38,568 nt of DNA from Thermodesulfobacteriota bacterium (GCA_036397855.1 DASWID010000125.1:1-38568); one strand, 5' to 3'; positions 1 through 8,072 are shown, counted from the first letter of the stretch. A program made the numbers and translations. Notes: generated from the sequence alone by a model not told the origin.

Positions 1-556
1 TACTTAGAGAAATGTGTCTATCTCCTAGAATTTCAACCATATCGTTTAGTGTTGCTAAAACTCTTCTTGGTGATTCGTAGAAAATAAATGCGTGCCTGGC
101 CTCCTGAATTTCTCTGAGAAATTCTCTTCGTTTACTTTTTATTTTTGGAATGAAACCAAAGAAGGTAAAACTCGATGTCGGAAGGCCTGATATACTTATT
201 GCTGCTATTGCAGCGGTAGGCCCTGGGATACTAATCACATCGATTTCATTTTCAGAGGCATCTTTAACGAGTCTAAATCCTGGGTCAGAGATGCCCGGGG
301 TGCCGGCATCAGAAACCAAAGCAATACTCCTGCCGGCTACTAATTGCCTCAGAAGCTCTTCCGCCTTTTCTTTCTCATTGTGCTCGTGATAACTCGTAAG
401 GGGTTTTTTGATCTCATAGTGAGAAAGGAGCGTTCGGGTATTTCTAGTGTCTTCACAGGCGATGAGATCGACTTCTTTCAGAATCCTGATGGCCCTTAGA
501 GATATATCCTCAAGATTCCCAATAGGCGTTGATACAATATAAAGCTTTCCTTTCAT
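1..556 (-). CDS. rsmI: 16S rRNA (cytidine-1402 2'-O)-methyltransferase RsmI, 3' end cut by window edge
   Basis: RsmI is a SAM-dependent methyltransferase that 2'-O-methylates C1402 in the decoding centre of 16S rRNA. Translating the minus strand from the ATG at 554-556 gives the hallmark N-terminus: a short beta-strand ending STPIGNLEDIS, then CEDTRNTR, SDAGTPGISDPG and PGPTAAIAA, followed by FFGFIPK and FYESPRR. About 185 codons are present. The family is usually 270-290 residues, so roughly the last third lies beyond position 1. The reading frame is intact throughout. The start lies immediately beside a 35-bp heptamer repeat array and tRNA-Ser, so the gene's promoter must lie within or beyond these. 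Identification is by motif order and is firm. Confidence 0.95.
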   Translation of the reverse strand, partial: MKGKLYIVSTPIGNLEDISLRAIRILKEVDLIACEDTRNTRTLLSHYEIKKPLTSYHEHNEKEKAEELLRQLVAGRSIALVSDAGTPGISDPGFRLVKDASENEIDVISIPGPTAAIAAISISGLPTSSFTFFGFIPKIKSKRREFLREIQEARHAFIFYESPRRVLATLNDMVEILGDRHISLS

Positions 557-557
557 T

Positions 558-592
558 TGCATCCTGCATCATGCATCTTGCATCCTGTATCG
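558..592 (+). repeat. Heptanucleotide array, five tandem copies of TGCATCN type
   Basis: Five consecutive 7-bp units: TGCATCC, TGCATCA, TGCATCT, TGCATCC, TGTATCG. The array sits between the rsmI start codon and the 3' end of tRNA-Ser. The same unit recurs at 18192-18282 and 35544-35607. Seen directly; function unknown. Confidence 0.85.
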
Positions 593-597
593 TTCTA

Positions 598-683
<86 letters not shown>

Positions 684-749
684 AAATCCTATCAATCTAG
701 GGGAGATTATACATAAATGATCATTGAATTGTAGCGGGGTCGATTTTTT

Positions 750-783
750 AGTCGTCGGGCGGGCTTGGAAACCCTGCCTATCG
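750..783. repeat. REP-like GC palindrome, copy 1
   Basis: A short palindromic element in which a GGGCGGG-type arm is followed by TTGGAAA and an imperfect complement CCCTGCC, then TATCG. A closely similar copy is at 5321-5354, with the same trailing TATCG. Two copies in intergenic DNA of the window suggest a dispersed REP-like family. Confidence 0.6.
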
Positions 784-796
784 AAATGATGATGGT

Positions 797-829
797 AAAA
801 AAAAGCCAGGGGTTTCGCCCTGGCTTTTT
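797..829 (-). terminator. Rho-independent terminator downstream of the beta-helix gene
   Basis: Perfect 11-bp stem, AAAAGCCAGGG (801-811) with CCCTGGCTTTT (818-828), and a 6-nt loop. Read on the minus strand it is followed by eight consecutive T (complement of 804-797), as expected for the minus-strand gene ending at 885. T residues on the other side would let it work in both directions. Confidence 0.85.
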
Positions 830-844
830 CAAATTCTTGCCTAT

Positions 845-880
845 AAAGATAGAAGGGCTTGGAGCCCTTCTATCTTTTTT
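845..880. terminator. Strong hairpin, probable bidirectional terminator
   Basis: Perfect 15-bp stem (845-859 with 863-877) and a 3-nt loop TGG, with a T-run at 875-880 on the plus strand. It lies 5 bp past the stop of the minus-strand gene ending at 885. It may act with the hairpin at 797-829 as a tandem terminator, although its T-run is better placed for plus-strand transcription. Confidence 0.7.
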
Positions 881-884
881 ATAT

Positions 885-3800
885 TTACTTCTGCCCCTTC
901 ATCTTTCTCCTGATCGCCCTGAATCCAATCGCTAGTGCTGGAACGAGCGGTATCAGTAAGTTCGCCATCGCGGTACCTAGCTGTATCGGAGCAGCTCCAG
1001 CAATTGATGAACAACCATTCTCGTTACCCTGGTTCGCCGATAAACAAATACCTATGTCAAAATCATTGAAGTCTTGACACGTTTGTCCTGCCGGGCAATC
1101 AGAATTATCTCGACACCCTATAATACACACATTACTCTCACAAATTTCTCCAAGTGGACAATCTATATCATCTTGGCACTCCGGAGGTGTGGGTGTTGGT
1201 GTGGGTGTTGGCGGTGTTGGTGTAGGTGTTGGTGTGGGTGTTGGCGGTGTCGGTGTAGGCGTTGGTGTTGGTGTCGCTGTCGGTGTCGGTGTCGCTGTAG
1301 GCGTCGGTGTCGGTGGTTGACAGGCTGCAGCTCCTGAACAATTTGGATCCGCGCAGTCTGTCAATGCATTTATCTGTGGATTGTTATTGATAAGGTCAGC
1401 ACAGTTATTGAAGGCCACGCCTTCCTGACAGTCGAGCGAGTTGAAGCAGAGGTCGTTGTTACAATCCACCTTGCCCTGAGCATCAGCAGTATCTTGACAG
1501 CCTTGATTTATGCATTCGGGCGTGAGCGCACACTCTGGCAACTTACAGTTGTCTGTACAGGGAAATTCCTTGAACTCAAGTGCCCCTATGTCTGCTGCAA
1601 ACTGCTGATTACATCCAATAAATGCACATTCATGAGGAGTCATTTCCTTGTCTCTATCTACTCCTGCGTTTGTCGCCATGTCAACAGCGGGAGAAAAGGG
1701 AGTTCTCAGATGATAATTTCTCGCACCAGGATTCACAAAGAGAGGATCAGCGCCGAATTTATTGTTAACATTCGTTTGAAATATACATCCCTGGCCTATA
1801 AAAAGGTCCGAGGGAGGTATAAACACGTTTGTATTGTTAAAGTTTATCGTAGGACCGACAATGCAATTTTCCAGGTTTAAATTAGCCCCAAGAACACCAC
1901 ACCAAATGTCTCTACCTTCAAGACCAAGCAGATTTATCGGCTGTACGAGCGTGGGGGCATCATTGAATCTGATAATTGAGTTAAGGAGAGTAATGTTAGA
2001 TGGTATAATGGCAACAAATACGCCTCCACCCTGTCCATCGGCAGAGTTATCAGCAATGGTTGCATGATTTACCAAAACATCGGCTCCATCCGTAACACAA
2101 ATCCCACCTCCATTGGCCGATAGGGGATCGCCGAACGCTATATTCTGAGCAACGCAAACATTCTGAAATTGAGCGTCTGTAATTAATCCAGGTAATAATC
2201 CCTTACCGATATTTATTCCCCCGCCGCCGCATGGAAGATCCGTTAATGCATCTATTTCAGCTTCATTGCCAAGTATATCACTATCCTCAACGGTAATCTT
2301 ACCACCACATCCAGGAAGTAGGCCAGCAAGGCATCTATTTCCCACGTTGATCCCTCCTCCGGGATTAAATGCCTTATTGTCGTTGATTCGCGCCCTCCTT
2401 ATATCCCCCAGGGCTAACTCAGTTACGTTGTCGAGATTATCAAACGAGATCCCTCCGCCACTTCCAACTGAGATATTTTCTGTAACGTCAAAATCGAGGC
2501 CGTCAAGGAATCCCCCATGACCAATGAAAATCCCCCCACCAGATCCTTGAGAAAGCACTCCGGGATTCCCACTATTCGCATTATTGTTGCTAATCACGGT
2601 CCTTGCAGCACCCACCAGTTTGTCCATAGGATTTCCGGGAAATCCTATGGTAACCCGACAGTCGGTAGCGTACACACCTCCCCCTCTACCGGTACCGAGT
2701 AGATTCGAACCAGCATTGGCGACATTGCCATTTATGACTGTTGGGAAAATAGTACCCGTTCCATCAAATATCCCATCACCCGTAGGTTTGAGAATAAGAT
2801 CTGATTCACCCCTGCACGCAAGACCACCTCCATCGCCTTCATTAGCCTTGTTTTCAAGCAAGAAATCAGACTCCATTGTCAGTATCGAGTCGTCGGTAGC
2901 AAAACAGCCACCACCACTATCATCGGCTATGTTCTGCGATAAGACATTCCCATAAAACGTAACTACACTTGCTTTCGTATAACAACCGCCACCATCTCCA
3001 CTGCCGTCTGTCCCGGCAAGATTGTGAAAAATAGTGTTTCTGACAACCTGAAGTGATGAGTCCTTGCTATTAATACCTCCGCCATTGTCCTCGGCCTGAT
3101 TATCCTTAACTAAAGTGTCAACCATGAACACCTCTCCAAAATCGTCCATAAACACCCTAACGATTTGTATGCCGCCGCCGTCATATGCATGATTTCCCTG
3201 GAGCTGTGAGTTCATGATGTTGAGCGTTGAATCTACGACAAAAAGGCCTCCCCCATCTCCACTGCCCCCGCCTCCAAATTCTACTATTTCGTTATTTCTA
3301 ATATCGCAGTTGTCTATCTGACCATCTGACTCTAAGATCAGACCACCAGCACCACCTATACTCTGAGTTAGAGCGGTATCCGTAAATGAAGCGTCGTTAT
3401 TCTCGACAACGCATCTATCGAATTGAGTGCTGCCTACTAATTCGCATTCAGTACAATCACACCAGGCAAAACCCCCGCCAGATCCAGGCACCGCCCTGCA
3501 CGAGTTGATGTCGAGGTCGATCCCGGTGAATCCGCCCGTTCGGGTTACGAGTAGACAACCTCCGGCGATTATAGTATCACCATTGCCATTGTCATCTACA
3601 CATAAGTCTCCGTCCGACTGGGCATTTCCAAGATGTAAAATTAAACTGTCCAACGTTATGTTCGCCGAATCCTCGATGATTACGGCTCGAGTGTTAGTGT
3701 CTCCGGCCACGAAAGTTAGATTAGACGGAGACCTTGAACCGTTTGCAAAATTACTGCCTGGAAGAAAGCCGCCAATGACAGACAGGTTGCTAAAACTGCC

Positions 3801-4070
3801 TATGCCAAATGGCCCGTAGCCGCCCGCCTCGACCCTGATCTGGTCTCCATTAGCGGATGGCACTCCATTAATTGCGAATTCTATCTCTCGACACGGCGAC
3901 ATTGGATTAGTACATGGGTCGTTTGCATCGCTGCCGGAAGCTGATACAAACTTCGTCCCAGGGACAGCACCAGCAAACGATTCGGAAGCAAACAGCACAA
4001 ATACAAAAAATATAAGAAAGATAATAGATAAAGGAACGAACCTACTGATATTTGATTCTGATTTTAACAT
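885..4070 (-). CDS. Secreted right-handed beta-helix repeat protein with Thr-Pro linker and C-terminal sorting-like tail
   Basis: A 1061-aa exported surface protein. Residues 1-33 form a signal peptide (basic start, long hydrophobic core, SFA/GAVPG). Residues about 35-835 are dense in GGG-I/L/F/V turns and N-x-A/S-x-x-GGG repeats, typical of right-handed parallel beta-helix or polymorphic outer-membrane-type proteins. The end ADIGALEFKE resembles the choice-of-anchor Q motif. Next come a Cys-rich segment, a (Thr-Pro)n linker at about 918-962, and another Cys-rich segment with CxxxxxC spacing (CQDDIDCPLGEIC). The last about 42 residues are NGCSS, a hydrophobic helix with internal prolines, then RAIRRK, resembling a CTERM sorting signal. 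AAGGAGG lies about 8 nt before the ATG and a good promoter lies at 4143-4172. The ligand or function is unknown; adhesion or surface display is inference. Confidence 0.8.
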   Translation of the reverse strand: MLKSESNISRFVPLSIIFLIFFVFVLFASESFAGAVPGTKFVSASGSDANDPCTNPMSPCREIEFAINGVPSANGDQIRVEAGGYGPFGIGSFSNLSVIGGFLPGSNFANGSRSPSNLTFVAGDTNTRAVIIEDSANITLDSLILHLGNAQSDGDLCVDDNGNGDTIIAGGCLLVTRTGGFTGIDLDINSCRAVPGSGGGFAWCDCTECELVGSTQFDRCVVENNDASFTDTALTQSIGGAGGLILESDGQIDNCDIRNNEIVEFGGGGSGDGGGLFVVDSTLNIMNSQLQGNHAYDGGGIQIVRVFMDDFGEVFMVDTLVKDNQAEDNGGGINSKDSSLQVVRNTIFHNLAGTDGSGDGGGCYTKASVVTFYGNVLSQNIADDSGGGCFATDDSILTMESDFLLENKANEGDGGGLACRGESDLILKPTGDGIFDGTGTIFPTVINGNVANAGSNLLGTGRGGGVYATDCRVTIGFPGNPMDKLVGAARTVISNNNANSGNPGVLSQGSGGGIFIGHGGFLDGLDFDVTENISVGSGGGISFDNLDNVTELALGDIRRARINDNKAFNPGGGINVGNRCLAGLLPGCGGKITVEDSDILGNEAEIDALTDLPCGGGGINIGKGLLPGLITDAQFQNVCVAQNIAFGDPLSANGGGICVTDGADVLVNHATIADNSADGQGGGVFVAIIPSNITLLNSIIRFNDAPTLVQPINLLGLEGRDIWCGVLGANLNLENCIVGPTINFNNTNVFIPPSDLFIGQGCIFQTNVNNKFGADPLFVNPGARNYHLRTPFSPAVDMATNAGVDRDKEMTPHECAFIGCNQQFAADIGALEFKEFPCTDNCKLPECALTPECINQGCQDTADAQGKVDCNNDLCFNSLDCQEGVAFNNCADLINNNPQINALTDCADPNCSGAAACQPPTPTPTATPTPTATPTPTPTPTPPTPTPTPTPTPPTPTPTPTPPECQDDIDCPLGEICESNVCIIGCRDNSDCPAGQTCQDFNDFDIGICLSANQGNENGCSSIAGAAPIQLGTAMANLLIPLVPALAIGFRAIRRKMKGQK
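1186..1318 (-). repeat. Low-complexity hexanucleotide tract encoding the Thr-Pro linker
   Basis: Degenerate tandem GGTGTN/GGTGTCGGC-type repeats encode alternating Thr and Pro (about residues 918-962 of the beta-helix protein). The unit length is a multiple of three, so copy-number change would lengthen or shorten the linker without a frameshift. Confidence 0.8.
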
Positions 4071-4142
4071 CCTGCATCCTCCTTCAGAGTTTTTTCAGTT
4101 ATCTCACCCTCAACTGTGGACAAAGCTCACAGATTACTTCAC

Positions 4143-4172
4143 ATTTTAAACCTATTTTGAGACCTTTGTCAA
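4143..4172 (-). promoter_or_regulatory. Sigma70-type promoter for the beta-helix gene
   Basis: On the minus strand, -35 TTGACA (4172-4167), an 18-nt spacer and -10 TAAAAT (4148-4143). The predicted start near 4136 gives a leader of about 66 nt before the ATG at 4070. The rest of the 273-nt gap 4071-4343 is AT-rich with nothing else I can identify. Confidence 0.55.
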
Positions 4173-4343
4173 TACCTTTTTTGTTTTTTGTCATTTAAAG
4201 TTTGGACGTGAGCAGCCTATGAATTAAAGGTGTTCACTTTGAAAATCTAGCCAACACACCTTTTTAATTCCAATAATCCATACGAGAAATCGAAAGGGAA
4301 AATTTTCTCTTTTATAACGCCGAGAGAGGAGTATGGAAATCTT

Positions 4344-5111
4344 TCAATTAGCATTGTTCTTTTCTTCATTTAGTAGCTCTTCGACATGATTTCTCAGATT
4401 ATTGTAGTTTCTTGCGCCTATGACATTGGCCGCTTGCAGCTTATTGTCGTTTCTGGTCTTACCGATAAGTAGAGAAGGAACCGTGCCGATTCCGTTTTCT
4501 ACTCCTGCCTTCTTCTCCCCGAGGATTTGAGATTCATATGTCTTCTCACTGACGCATTTTTTAAAATCGCCTAATTCTAATCCTGAGTCCTCAGCATACG
4601 CTATGATCTTGTCCATATTCAGATTCTCTGGATTTGTGAATACAAACTCCTGGAACTCCCAGTATTTCCCTTGTTCTCCTGCACACCTAACGGCATTGGC
4701 AGCAGGGATTGCCATGCCGTGGGTTTCCCTTGGAAAATTCCTATAAATGTACCTAACCTTACCAGCGCTTATATAATCATTATCAAGCTTAGGTAACACT
4801 TCATTGTGAAAATGTCTGCAAAAAAGCGACTGGTAGTCACAATACTCAATCAGTGTAATGGGTGCATTCTTATCCCCCTTCGCGTAATCAGTTTGCTCGT
4901 CAATAGTGATCATCTTCGATCTTAAGGGTACTCCAGGCACGCCAATCGTAGGTCTCTTTTTCAACTCCTCAACAGAAGATGACAATTTCTCATTTTCAAT
5001 TCTCATTTGTGACAACTCTTCCCCGAGGTTTGAAATTCTCAGGTAAGCTCCGATGGCGAGAATTAAACTTAGAAGAGCCAGAACCAGGGTAAGGATAAAT
5101 AGATTTCTCAT
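4344..5111 (-). CDS. Membrane-anchored DsbA-family thioredoxin-fold protein with altered active site (SLFC)
   Basis: A 255-aa protein. One N-terminal membrane helix (about 3-22) and a short coiled coil (about 25-52) precede a DsbA/BdbD-type domain. The family fingerprint is clear: ITLIEY-CDYQ-xLFC-RHFH, YRNFP, a helical insertion with AVRCAGEQGKYWEF, and the cis-Pro loop GTVPSLLIG (P212). The usual redox motif CPFC reads S95-L-F-C98, so the nucleophilic Cys and the Pro are lost. Extra cysteines occur at 91, 143 and 176, so C91 could partner C98. It may be an isomerase, a holdase or an oxidoreductase using C91/C98; only the fold is certain. It is followed downstream by a gap of several hundred bases before any clear partner. 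Confidence 0.85.
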   Translation of the reverse strand: MRNLFILTLVLALLSLILAIGAYLRISNLGEELSQMRIENEKLSSSVEELKKRPTIGVPGVPLRSKMITIDEQTDYAKGDKNAPITLIEYCDYQSLFCRHFHNEVLPKLDNDYISAGKVRYIYRNFPRETHGMAIPAANAVRCAGEQGKYWEFQEFVFTNPENLNMDKIIAYAEDSGLELGDFKKCVSEKTYESQILGEKKAGVENGIGTVPSLLIGKTRNDNKLQAANVIGARNYNNLRNHVEELLNEEKNNAN

Positions 5112-5125
5112 GATAGAAATGCTAT

Positions 5126-5153
5126 TTTATATACAATTCATCTCAATTGTCAA
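5126..5153 (-). promoter_or_regulatory. Promoter for the DsbA-like gene, very short leader
   Basis: Minus strand: -35 TTGACA (5153-5148), 16-nt spacer, -10 TATAAA (5131-5126). A start about 7 nt past the -10 is near 5119, only about 8 nt before the ATG at 5111. No Shine-Dalgarno is visible there, so the transcript may be nearly leaderless. Confidence 0.55.
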
Positions 5154-5320
5154 CAAGAACAAAGTCTTAGCCCGATACACGGTTCTTAAAACAGGGGCGA
5201 AGCCATATGAAGGAAATGTCATTTGGGTAAAGACCTCACCTCTTTGGTCGCGGTACGGTAACTCTCAGCCCTTCCGATGTCCATTACCTCGCGCTACGCT
5301 TCCGGTTGACCATCAAGCCG

Positions 5321-5354
5321 CCGGTCGAGCGGGGTTAGAAAACCCCGCCTATCG
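5321..5354. repeat. REP-like GC palindrome, copy 2
   Basis: AGCGGGGTT-agaa-AACCCCGCC forms a near-perfect 8-9-bp stem and is followed by TATCG. It matches the element at 750-783 across its whole length with a few substitutions, the palindrome being more perfect here. Confidence 0.65.
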
Positions 5355-5387
5355 TTTCTGCTAAAACCAACAACCCTATCACACTGA

Positions 5388-5444
5388 GTAGTGAGCCTTG
5401 AGCTTAGTCGAAAGGTCGAACTATCGAAGTGTGACTCGACGTAT
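5388..5444. repeat. TCGAACTATCGAAG dispersed repeat, copy 1
   Basis: Contains AGGTCGAACTATCGAAG, preceded by gagcttagtcgaa. The reverse complement of 37918-37976 carries the same AGGGTCGAACTATCGAAG core with a related CTGAG-containing flank. Confidence 0.55.
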
Positions 5445-5477
5445 TGACTATCCTCTGGTTGTGGCCTTTCGAAAATA

Positions 5478-6083
5478 TCATGCTGCCAATTCGAAGATTC
5501 TCTTTATATGATTCTTGGGTATTTCAATAGGCTCTATTCTATCGTCTATATTCTCTCTCCACCGTTTAAACTCATATCCGTAGACCGCACATCTTAGCAG
5601 CGATCTAATGTGTTTATGCATAACAATAAGTATTGTTTCGTTTGGATAAGAGAGGGCTATGTCTTTAATAGTTTTTACTATTCTTTTCTGGGCCGATTGT
5701 ATCGTCTCAGTTCCATCGGGTATTGGCACAGACGTGGGGTCTTCTTCAAACCATTTTTTGAAATTAGAGTCATATAATAATTCTTGAATCTGTTTCCCAT
5801 TCCAACTTCCATGATCGATTTCCTTAAGGCCAGGATTTATATGAAGCGGTATTCCAAGATGATCTGCGTAGGTTTTGGCCGTTTCGTATGCTCTTTTCAA
5901 TGGACTGCTAATGATCCTCTGTATGCCTAAACTCTCAATTAGGGGTAGGTTAGCGTACGCTTCGTCTCGTCCCTCTTTGCACAAAGGTATATTGGATGTT
6001 CCGACGAGCCGCTTTTCCAAGTTCCATTGTGTTTTACAATGACGCGCTAGGTAGATTCTTGGAGGGTGTTCGAGGGTATACAT
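5478..6083 (-). CDS. Histidine phosphatase family protein (phosphoglycerate mutase-like), RHC variant
   Basis: A 201-aa single-domain member of histidine phosphatase clade 1, which transfers phosphate through a phospho-histidine. Visible motifs: LARHC at 12-16 (catalytic His15), the SPLKRAYETA helix with a phosphate-binding Arg (R64), EIDHGSWNG with acid/base Glu88, and VMHKHIRSLL with the second His (H156). The glycine of the usual RHG signature is Cys16. Family members dephosphorylate sugar phosphates, nucleotides such as alpha-ribazole phosphate, or proteins. Nothing nearby (no cobalamin genes) fixes the substrate. The gene lies 114 bp after the 550-aa gene in the same direction and may be co-transcribed. 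Confidence 0.85.
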   Translation of the reverse strand: MYTLEHPPRIYLARHCKTQWNLEKRLVGTSNIPLCKEGRDEAYANLPLIESLGIQRIISSPLKRAYETAKTYADHLGIPLHINPGLKEIDHGSWNGKQIQELLYDSNFKKWFEEDPTSVPIPDGTETIQSAQKRIVKTIKDIALSYPNETILIVMHKHIRSLLRCAVYGYEFKRWRENIDDRIEPIEIPKNHIKRIFELAA

Positions 6084-6197
6084 TTGTAGTTAATTAGTGA
6101 TACGATTTATCAACTAAGCTAACTCAAGATAATCAATGAAGTTTAATATCTTAAGGGCCTACAATAAAGGCTATTAGAATTATAATAAAATCTTTTA

Positions 6198-7850
6198 TTA
6201 CTGAGCGCTTCCAAACTTATATTTTGACTCTTTAAGCTGAGGGAGAAATCGTCCGCCAAGCATAATTGAACCCTGTTTTGTGCCTTCTGTTAATCTCGAT
6301 ATCAAATACTCCGTGTTTGGTCCTAAGATGTTTACACCATGATCAGATTCTACTAAACAGAGTAATTTCATCTCTGATCCGTTCTGGTTTGCGAGCTCAT
6401 AAACACAAGAATAGTTTAAAAGTGCAGCTTCCACAGTTCCACAAGGCATGGATGGGTTAGTCTCACCTGCGTGATATTCGTTTTGTTTGAACCACGCTGG
6501 GTCCGGATATCCATGAAAGTGAAGGATCGGCATACCTTCCTTAATCATGTCATGGGCATAAAGTGCTGCTGAAAGTGCCTGTGCAAGGATTACATATGTA
6601 TCAAAAGATGGTCTGATATCCCTTCTATTAAGATCAATGCCAACAGGTGTTTGTAGAAACAGCTTCCCCTTCACTAATCCTATTCTTACAATATCTGAGT
6701 TTGGATCTAAATTTGTCTTATCACTTCCCGATCTTGATGTTAAAATCCAAATATCAGGAACCTGTTGATAAATGAGTTTCTCTCTCATAACAGTTTTTAT
6801 GAATAATCTACCGATTTCGTTTTGCCTAACTATTTCGCCGTTCACTCCGTCCAGTTTCGATAATTTTTCCCATTCTTCAAACGTTAATTCTTTGGCACCT
6901 TCGTATTTGGGTGCTTCTGCAATTGCTATAAATCCATAAGATACGCCTGTTCTCCCCTCAAAGATCTTTTGGACTACGTCCCTATGAGATAGTCTGGTAA
7001 TTTTGTCACTGAAACTTGAACCCTGAGGGAATAAGTCGGTATGTTTTAAGTTTCTTCCCAAATTGGCTAATTGAAGCGCATACTCAGATTTTCCCGGGTC
7101 GAATTCACCTTTTATAAAGCGATTGAGCACTGGAGGCTTAATTGGCGCGTAAATTTTGGGAATAAATGAATTCAACATGAATTCATCAAGTTGCGCGACA
7201 GAAAATGTGGAATCTGAGAGATTCATATTTATAATTGAGATTCTTTCTTCTGAAACACCAATAACGACTTCTGACATTGTTCTAATTATATTCTGTAATC
7301 CGATGCTTATCTTTCTCTCGTATGGCGTGTTTGTATCCGCAAACTCGTCGTTTAACGGCATTAGGGTTACGACCTGAGTATTGAAAGGATCCTGAACGTG
7401 CTTTTTTGTAAGGTCGTCAGCCCATGCACTGGCCTTTATAATTTCGGTTACTGACTTATTAGGAGAACGCAAAAGGTAATATATTGTTTCCGCAAGATTA
7501 CTGAATAATTTTCTTGTCTTTGAATAAGGCCTATCAACATCAATAACCGCATTAATATTTCTTTTGATCTTTCTTATTCTTAAGATTTTTGAAATGAGGC
7601 CATCTGGCTCAATGTCGGATGCCTTGTTCCACTGTATTACATGGACACCGCTTTGAGTAAGCTTCTCGTATAATTTGTATCGAAAGTCAATGATCGTCTT
7701 GTTTGCGTAACCCTTAGGAAGAGGTCTAAAAGTAACTCTGACCTTTTCGGCCATCTGTTTCGGATCGCGAGGATCTACCAGATCCTTTTGGACAGGCATC
7801 CCTGCCAAACTTATTATCGTTTCCAGGTCCAGATCCGCCAATTCGGCCAT
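6198..7850 (-). CDS. Unrecognised 550-aa soluble protein
   Basis: I do not recognise this family. It is a full-length ORF with ATG at 7850 preceded by TTGGAGGATAATTTAGA, a good ribosome-binding site. There is no signal peptide, membrane helix, repeat or common nucleotide-binding motif. The N-terminal 130 residues are mixed alpha/beta with a basic stretch (ILRIRKIKRN). The C-terminal part is rich in hydrophobic beta-strands and holds LHFHGYPDPAWF (His-rich, about 450-461), PCGTVEAALLNYSC (about 474-487) and LCLVESDHGVNILGPN (about 500-515), which look like conserved core motifs. Composition matches its neighbours, so recent transfer is not suggested. The downstream histidine phosphatase and upstream PlsC give no firm clue. 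Confidence 0.75.
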   Translation of the reverse strand: MAELADLDLETIISLAGMPVQKDLVDPRDPKQMAEKVRVTFRPLPKGYANKTIIDFRYKLYEKLTQSGVHVIQWNKASDIEPDGLISKILRIRKIKRNINAVIDVDRPYSKTRKLFSNLAETIYYLLRSPNKSVTEIIKASAWADDLTKKHVQDPFNTQVVTLMPLNDEFADTNTPYERKISIGLQNIIRTMSEVVIGVSEERISIINMNLSDSTFSVAQLDEFMLNSFIPKIYAPIKPPVLNRFIKGEFDPGKSEYALQLANLGRNLKHTDLFPQGSSFSDKITRLSHRDVVQKIFEGRTGVSYGFIAIAEAPKYEGAKELTFEEWEKLSKLDGVNGEIVRQNEIGRLFIKTVMREKLIYQQVPDIWILTSRSGSDKTNLDPNSDIVRIGLVKGKLFLQTPVGIDLNRRDIRPSFDTYVILAQALSAALYAHDMIKEGMPILHFHGYPDPAWFKQNEYHAGETNPSMPCGTVEAALLNYSCVYELANQNGSEMKLLCLVESDHGVNILGPNTEYLISRLTEGTKQGSIMLGGRFLPQLKESKYKFGSAQ

Positions 7851-8072
7851 TCTAAATTATCCTCCAAAACATCACCTGCATGAACATAACTATCTCTCCA
7901 ATAATTTTGAGAAAAGCTTAAACTGTATAACTGTAAACTATTTTTTTTACATCATCAACTTATGCTAAAATTTTTAATATTTCTCACTTGGCAAAAAATA
8001 CATTAGGGGGCTGTGAATTAAATAAATCTTTTGGATTGTGGTTAAGTTGTGCTCAGTTATAAATTGCAAAAG

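Larger units (their letters stand above)
5112..5477. other. 366-bp gap with dispersed repeats, no gene
   Basis: No supportable gene. From the left it holds the DsbA-like promoter, about 150 bp of higher-GC sequence (about 5180-5310) unlike its AT-rich surroundings, the REP-like palindrome at 5321-5354, and the repeat at 5388-5444. The open frame across 5053-5364 has no recognisable domain and overlaps the promoter. This looks like a landing site for small repeat elements. Confidence 0.6.

Noticed and set aside
558-592. CRISPR-like array
   Set aside because: Units are 7 bp with no spacers. The same holds for the arrays at 18192-18282 and 35544-35607, and no cas genes are present.
1074-1337. 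Cys/Arg/Trp-rich open frame on the plus strand
   Set aside because: It is the antisense of the Thr-Pro linker repeat, a composition artefact with no start signal.
5180-5310. Structured non-coding RNA in the higher-GC part of the gap
   Set aside because: I could not find a convincing long stem or a known RNA family, and composition alone is not enough.
5053-5364. 103-aa plus-strand ORF in the repeat-rich gap
   Set aside because: It overlaps the DsbA-like gene's start and promoter, ends in a REP-like palindrome, and shows no domain.
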